DNA of 64,000 nucleotides, taken from contig JAKOGI010000819.1 of the NCBI GenBank assembly GCA_029747015.1, positions 248,001-312,000 of the forward strand. Direction: 5' to 3'. The translations under genes and the position numbers were made by a program. Source of the DNA: Carnegiea gigantea (lineage: Eukaryota; Streptophyta; Magnoliopsida; Caryophyllales; Cactaceae). This document shows, piece after piece, positions 58,920-64,000 of the stretch. Positions within the stretch are counted from its first letter, which is position 1, and each line of letters starts with the position of its first letter. Below the pieces are notes generated by a model. The model did not search any database. It was not told where the DNA came from and saw only the letters and a list, made by a program, of their open reading frames with translations.

Positions 58920-59093
58920 CACACACACACACAATAGATATATATATATACATATATATATATATGTATATATGTACATATATATATATATATTTTATGT
59001 ATGAATGTATGTATTATGTATGTATATATGTATATCTATATGTATGTGTGCGTGTGTGTGTGTGTGTGTGTTTGTCTATGTATATATATAGAT

Positions 59094-59137
<44 letters not shown>

Positions 59138-59150
59138 TATATATATTATA

Positions 59151-59186
<36 letters not shown>

Positions 59187-59212
59187 TGTATGTATGTATA
59201 TATGTATGTATG

Positions 59213-59245
<33 letters not shown>

Positions 59246-59250
59246 AAACA
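58785..59250. repeat. Compound microsatellite (TA)n(CA)n(TG)n(GTAT)n
   Basis: About 465 bp: (TA)n to 58911, (CA)n 58914-58933, mixed TA/TG, (TG)n 59045-59070, (CA)n 59097-59130, TATA-rich, then (TATG)n to 59245. The Tyr/Ile/His-rich frames on both strands are artefacts of the repeat. Confidence 0.95.
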
Positions 59251-61939
59251 TACTACATGGCCTTAACTGAGGCACATTCAATCCACAAGTCCCATCACTA
59301 AAAGCATTTGAGTCAACTTCGAACTACAATTAAGCTTTAACATAAGCAAAATTCAACTAAATTAGGTATCTAATAGTACTTCACATTAAACATGGTTATC
59401 GAAAATACACACCCAGCATGATGTTTGAGCTTTGTGGAATCTACATGCTAGGCCAAAATCCACTGTGAGCATCTATAGTGTCAAGCAGCAAAAGACACGA
59501 AGCCTTCTTCTACTTCTTACTTCCTTCAGGCTTGTTAGGGAGAGGACTCTTCATTAATTCCTCACCTTAAAAAAAACAAAAAAATTTCAGAACATGAGCC
59601 CAACCCCAGTACATTTGTCCTTGTACTACAAAATAAACTTTGAGTATATTTAGTTGGACACTCGTATTGCAATTTATTTTAGTTCGAAAATAAGAAAGGG
59701 GGAAAATATGAGTAAAACTATTTTTTCAATTGTGGTCTAGAAGTGGAACCCATATTGACATCTGGGGTGATCATTTCGATAGGTGTACACCTCCAAGGCC
59801 TACTGGTACGCCTAAGATGAGGCCATGTGGATTAACTGAGGGTCATAAGCCATTGACAACCAATGGCGCCACATAATTAGCTGACAAAACATTCCTGAAA
59901 GTGATTTATTTCCTAAATATAGCATGAAATTTATCTAATTTTGTGAAACATGTAGGTTTTCAAATGGTACAACCAATGAACGTACCTGAAAATTTTAAAA
60001 TCTCTCCTCTTTAATAAAATATTTGTTCATGGCTTGACAACAACAAAAATGGCCTCGTTTCTTCTTTAAATATATATTTTTATGGTTAGTAGGTTTCAAA
60101 TAATTATATTACAATTGCAACCTTATTAATTCACAATCTTCCTTAGGACTTTTCTTAATTATCAATGCACTTGTAATTTTTTTTATAAGCAAAAAAATTG
60201 ATTTTGGTTTCCCATTGATGTGATGCTTTCCTTATATTATTGTCATTATTATTATCATTAATGGTATTGAGACTATTATGCTATGATAGGTCTTCATATT
60301 ATTATCTTTATTGTTATTAATGTTAATGTTCTTAACGTTATAACTATTATAGCCATTGTAATTATTGTTATTATGAGAAGTAACATTATTGTTAGTTTTA
60401 GTGATTTATCTATGAGCTGTGGTTATCTGGGTTCAGTTTGGGGACCTAAGCTCATTTCATTGTCAAGTACATGCTTTCAAGCCTACATCGAAAGTATTCA
60501 CATTAAAAGCCTCAAACATATTTTGATTCCTAATTATTTGTTTTAGGTTTCACAAGAATATGCCATTCATTTAACCAAAGTGAACACAAGTCCACCTTTA
60601 ATCACTTCCTTAGGTAATTTTTACATTTAAAAACACTCTTGACACTAATTAGAATCCATCATCACCACTACTTTGATTAACCTTCAACATCAAGCTTCTT
60701 ATTGGCTTTAAATCACTAAATCTACTTAATTTTCATATTAAATAACACCTGAACTAAACTCAGTTGCCCTTTAGTTGGTTAGAGTTGTAAAACAAAAAGA
60801 ACATACCACTTTCAACCCACTTGAACATGAATCAATCCTTATTTATCTTTTGTATTACATTAACATTTAATCAATCATTGAATTCAAGTTTATTATTTAA
60901 GCCATTTCAATCATACCATAAGAACCAAGCCCCCATAATTGCATTTCATAAATTTTACCACTTACATTTACATGTTTACATCCCTTTTCATTTATCATTT
61001 TAATTGTAAAATTTACATTAAGTAAATTATTTCAAAAACCTATAATTTACACTTCCCTCTCCAGTTTTCTTTTTCAATCTCAAGTTCAATGTCACTCCTC
61101 TCTTCCATAGCACATTCGACCCATACATACACATACTCACCCAATCAACCTTTAATTCATTACAAAATCAAAGATGCTCAAAAATTGAATATAACCAAAT
61201 TACATGAGTATAACCCCACGATTCATACTCCATCCCCAATTCCACTATGAACACCCACAATCTTAAATTTCTCAAATCCTCAAACTCACCATAATAAACA
61301 TTAATTCACACAAATTGCATTCATCTAACCTAAAACAAAACACACTAATTAATCAAATTGAGGAATAAAATGAGTGGGACTAAATGAGGAGGATTAGGTT
61401 TCACCTTCCTATCCACCCTTAAAACAAGTCAAAGAGGAGTTGGAGGGAGGAGGTGGTGGCTGCTAGAGGTGACAATGACTGGCGGTGGCACATTGGTGAT
61501 TGGCGACGGGTGGTAGCACAATAACAGGGGTGGTTGGCCACTAGGTAGAAACAAAACAGGGGATGGGGGTTCTTACATGGGTAGTATGGAGGGGGTCACG
61601 GACATGGCAAAAAAGAAGACGGGGTTTGGTTAAAAAAAATAAAATTTAAAGTTTTGGTTTTTAATTGTTTTGATCTAATCTCAACCCAAAATCTAGATTT
61701 TTCTTGCATTTTTAGCACTCCTTTTCTCCCTTTTTTTAGTAAAAATAATTCTCCATTCCTAATACTAAATATTTGGGCTAGCATTAATATTTTTGTGATT
61801 TATTTAGAAGAAAATTATAAACATCACCCGCATTAATTAGTATGTTCTTTGCATCTATTTTTATTTCATTTACTGACACTTTGATTTCAATTGTATAATA
61901 TAAGGGAGCAAATTTTTTGTGTGTGTATGCGCGTATGTC

Positions 61940-61954
<15 letters not shown>

Positions 61955-61993
<39 letters not shown>

Positions 61994-62017
61994 GACAGAG
62001 AGAGAGAGAGAGAGAGA
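61955..62017. repeat. (GA)n microsatellite
   Basis: AG run with a few interruptions, preceded by a TA run at 61938-61956. Confidence 0.9.
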
Positions 62018-62267
62018 TGTACATACATACACATATTCCATGATTACCCACTTTTACAACGGGCTAACTTTTATTATCTATTTGTTTAAATATTTAATTA
62101 TATATCCTGAAAGATTTAATACGAAGCATGATTAAACTTTATTTTGAGGTCATTTTATCATCTCAACCTCCAATTGCATAAATAATTAAAATACAATGGT
62201 GAACTTAATTAATTTAATTGGAGATTACACCAAAGTAATTAGCATGGTTTAGGTTCGACCTATTACA

Positions 62268-64000
62268 ATAAAGTAATGTCCAAAAAGGTTGATGTAATAG
62301 ATTATGAAAGTTATGCCTCAATTTGTATGTCCAAGGGCTCAATAGACTAATCCTTAATTCCAATATAAAAAAAAAAAGAGGAAAAACGAAGCATTAAATT
62401 TGAGAAGAGAAGATAGGTCGGCCCATTAGGTCTAAACCGGCTGGGAAACCGGCAGGCTCTTCTAGGCTGGAAGTCAGCTGCGTTCTTCAGTCCTCTGCTT
62501 CATCTTCAGGATGTGTTTAGTAAGTAATGTTTTATTCATATTGATTTTCCTGTTCGGATAAAGCCTATGAGGGGTGGAATAGGTCTCGTTTCTTTAAGGC
62601 AACTCGTATTACCCCCTTTTAAGCGCACAAAAAGGGGCAACCTGTAGGGTTAAGGACATCAAAATTTTGAAGGACACACAGAAAATTGATGCGAAAATAC
62701 CTTGAAAAGTTAGGGAGAAAGGGACAAATAATATTAAGGGAAACACATCATGTGCAGAGACTATTGAGAGTGATTAAAGATGAGAAATTGGTTCATTATG
62801 AAAGAGGTGTCAATGTATTGGGTTATTAGGTGGGTAACCCTGACAATACGATTCAACAATCCTTCCTTCTCTTTCTCTCTGTTTTCTTTATTTGATTGTT
62901 TTACTTAGTCTGAAATGATGAAAGATGTGATCTTGAACTAGTTTAGGCCCAGTCCACTATGATTACTTGATTCCTTCTTTGAGTAGGTTAAGACTAACAT
63001 TGTTCTTTTACAATTTTTAATCTGATTTCATTGTTGATAATATGCTGTCTGCTTGTTGTTTTGAGTTTATTTAGATTTCAATTTCCATCGTTGACTATTA
63101 GAGGCCGTCAATATGGGCAATGACATGATGCACTCCATCACGTCATCGTACCAACACCCTCAAAAATGGATCCTCAGTTCAAGCCTATGAAGCTAAGCGA
63201 CTCCATTCTAGAGAATTGTTCGAGGGCCTTCCAAAAACCTTTTTAAAGTGAACCTTTTTTTCCTCTTTCGGTGTCTCTCTTTGTTTATGGTTCGTTTTAG
63301 AAAGCAAATTCGGTTTGTAAGTTTTTCTAAAAACTCACTGGTGACTTTATTAATTAAGTTTACTTTGTTTTCTGTTAAATCTTTTTTAGATTGGGCAATT
63401 TCAAGATCCCAGCAGTAGCTGTGTTTGAGTAAAAAACCTAGACATTGTACTGACCCAAGAACCTGGTTGGGCTCCTGGACCACTACTGTTGTCCATTCTC
63501 TTGGCTCCCAAAAGGGCTATCGGGGTGCTTGACCAGAGAACTGGGCTCTACATGGGCCTAGGATCCTGGCCGAGACCCTAGATTAGGGCTGTTACCCAGC
63601 GTTCTGGGCCAAGTAGCCCCTTTCTTTTGCATTCATTATCGGTTTTCTATTAAAATAGAAAATTGTATTTGAATAGCACACCTAGCAAGTGGGTCGAACC
63701 ATTCGTATGGGACTTCTAATAAAACATAAGACCCTAACCCATTCGATTGAAAGTACATAAAAGAGAAACCCAAATGCCTAATCCAGAAAAGCAAACCCCT
63801 AATCTTCAATACCCGAGTTTCGATGACATCTCCTTGTTCTGAAAATCTACCATCAATTTCTATAACCCATTCATGAGGAGCAGGCACCAGCCAACCTTAT
63901 ATCATTTTTTATCCTCACCTCCTCGACCCTCAGTTCTCAGGTTAGGCTTTAATTTTCAATTCAGCTTTAGCCTTAAATCTTTAAATTTGATTATTATTAT
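62268..64000. other. No gene assigned
   Basis: AT-rich to 63100, then GC-richer DNA with repeated CTGG/CCAG words (63450-63620). A 91-codon and an 83-codon - strand frame (63208-63483, 63636-63887) have no family I recognise. The latter has a protein-like start (MPAPHEWVIEIDGRFSEQ) but no support from context. Confidence 0.3.

Larger units (their letters stand above)
58667..62267 (-). repeat. Possible long solo LTR, Tekay/Del type
   Basis: On the + strand it starts TGTAACACCCCC and ends GACCTATTACA. Read on the - strand this is TGTAATAGGTC ... GGGGGTGTTACA, the ends of the 3.49 kb LTR of the first element, and the length (3.6 kb) is similar. Neither a primer site nor a clear purine tract adjoins it. 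Flanks AAAAG and ATAAA(G) do not match exactly. Boundaries are by eye. Confidence 0.35.

Noticed and set aside
58719..59281. Several Tyr/Ile/His-rich frames on both strands
   Set aside because: Artefacts of the TA/CA/TATG microsatellite.
63636..63887. 83-codon frame on the - strand considered as a cellular gene exon
   Set aside because: No splice context, homolog or conserved motif recognised; left as undetermined DNA.

Overview
The window is transposon-dense nuclear DNA of a flowering plant. No intact cellular gene, tRNA, rRNA or CRISPR array was found. The coding signal comes from plant transposable-element families: Ty3/gypsy Athila and Tat retrotransposons, a long-LTR non-coding retrotransposon, an L1-type LINE, a hAT element and a CACTA element. 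The Tat material carries antisense plant-mobile-domain-like sequence, a plant-specific trait. The DNA is AT-rich, with several microsatellites. The species cannot be named from the sequence.

Region 1 (1-9763): a long-LTR retrotransposon in + orientation. Its 5' LTR is cut by the window start; the 3.5 kb internal domain is bounded by a Met-initiator-like primer site and a purine tract but holds no recognisable gag-pol; the 3' LTR is 3.49 kb. It resembles a LARD-type non-autonomous element. Region 2 (9764-17303): a decayed Tat-lineage retrotransposon on the - strand (RNase H, integrase). Antisense to it and downstream of its pol lie a plant-mobile-domain fragment and a DUF7745-like fragment, as described for the antisense extra ORFs of Tat elements.

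Region 3 (17304-about 55240) is a stack of nested insertions in Athila-type sequence on the + strand: LTR, Asp-type primer site, gag, a captured RTE-type LINE fragment, the integrase end, an env-like (ATHILA ORF-1) segment, a 3' spacer and an LTR-like end. A second, 5'-truncated Athila element (- strand, 23932-about 31343) interrupts the env-like ORF. A CACTA transposon (32181-52660, 3-bp ATT duplication) interrupts the 3' spacer. Inside the CACTA lies a Ty3/gypsy element (33208-47581, - strand). Its integrase is split by an L1-type LINE (35301-44280, 15-bp target duplication, - strand). The LINE reverse transcriptase is split by a hAT transposon (37316-41071, perfect 8-bp duplication, + strand). 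The hAT is therefore among the youngest insertions, and its transposase is nearly full length, broken by one stop codon.

Region 4 (about 55260-64000): a CACTA-like terminus, a second Tat integrase fragment on the - strand, a possible 3.6 kb solo LTR in - orientation containing a large compound microsatellite, and undetermined AT-rich DNA.

All coding regions are damaged by stops, frameshifts or loss of catalytic residues. Several lesions are G-to-A or C-to-T type, consistent with decay of silenced, methylated transposons. The genes do not form a pathway; the interest lies in the nesting order, the chimeric junctions and the antisense Tat ORFs.
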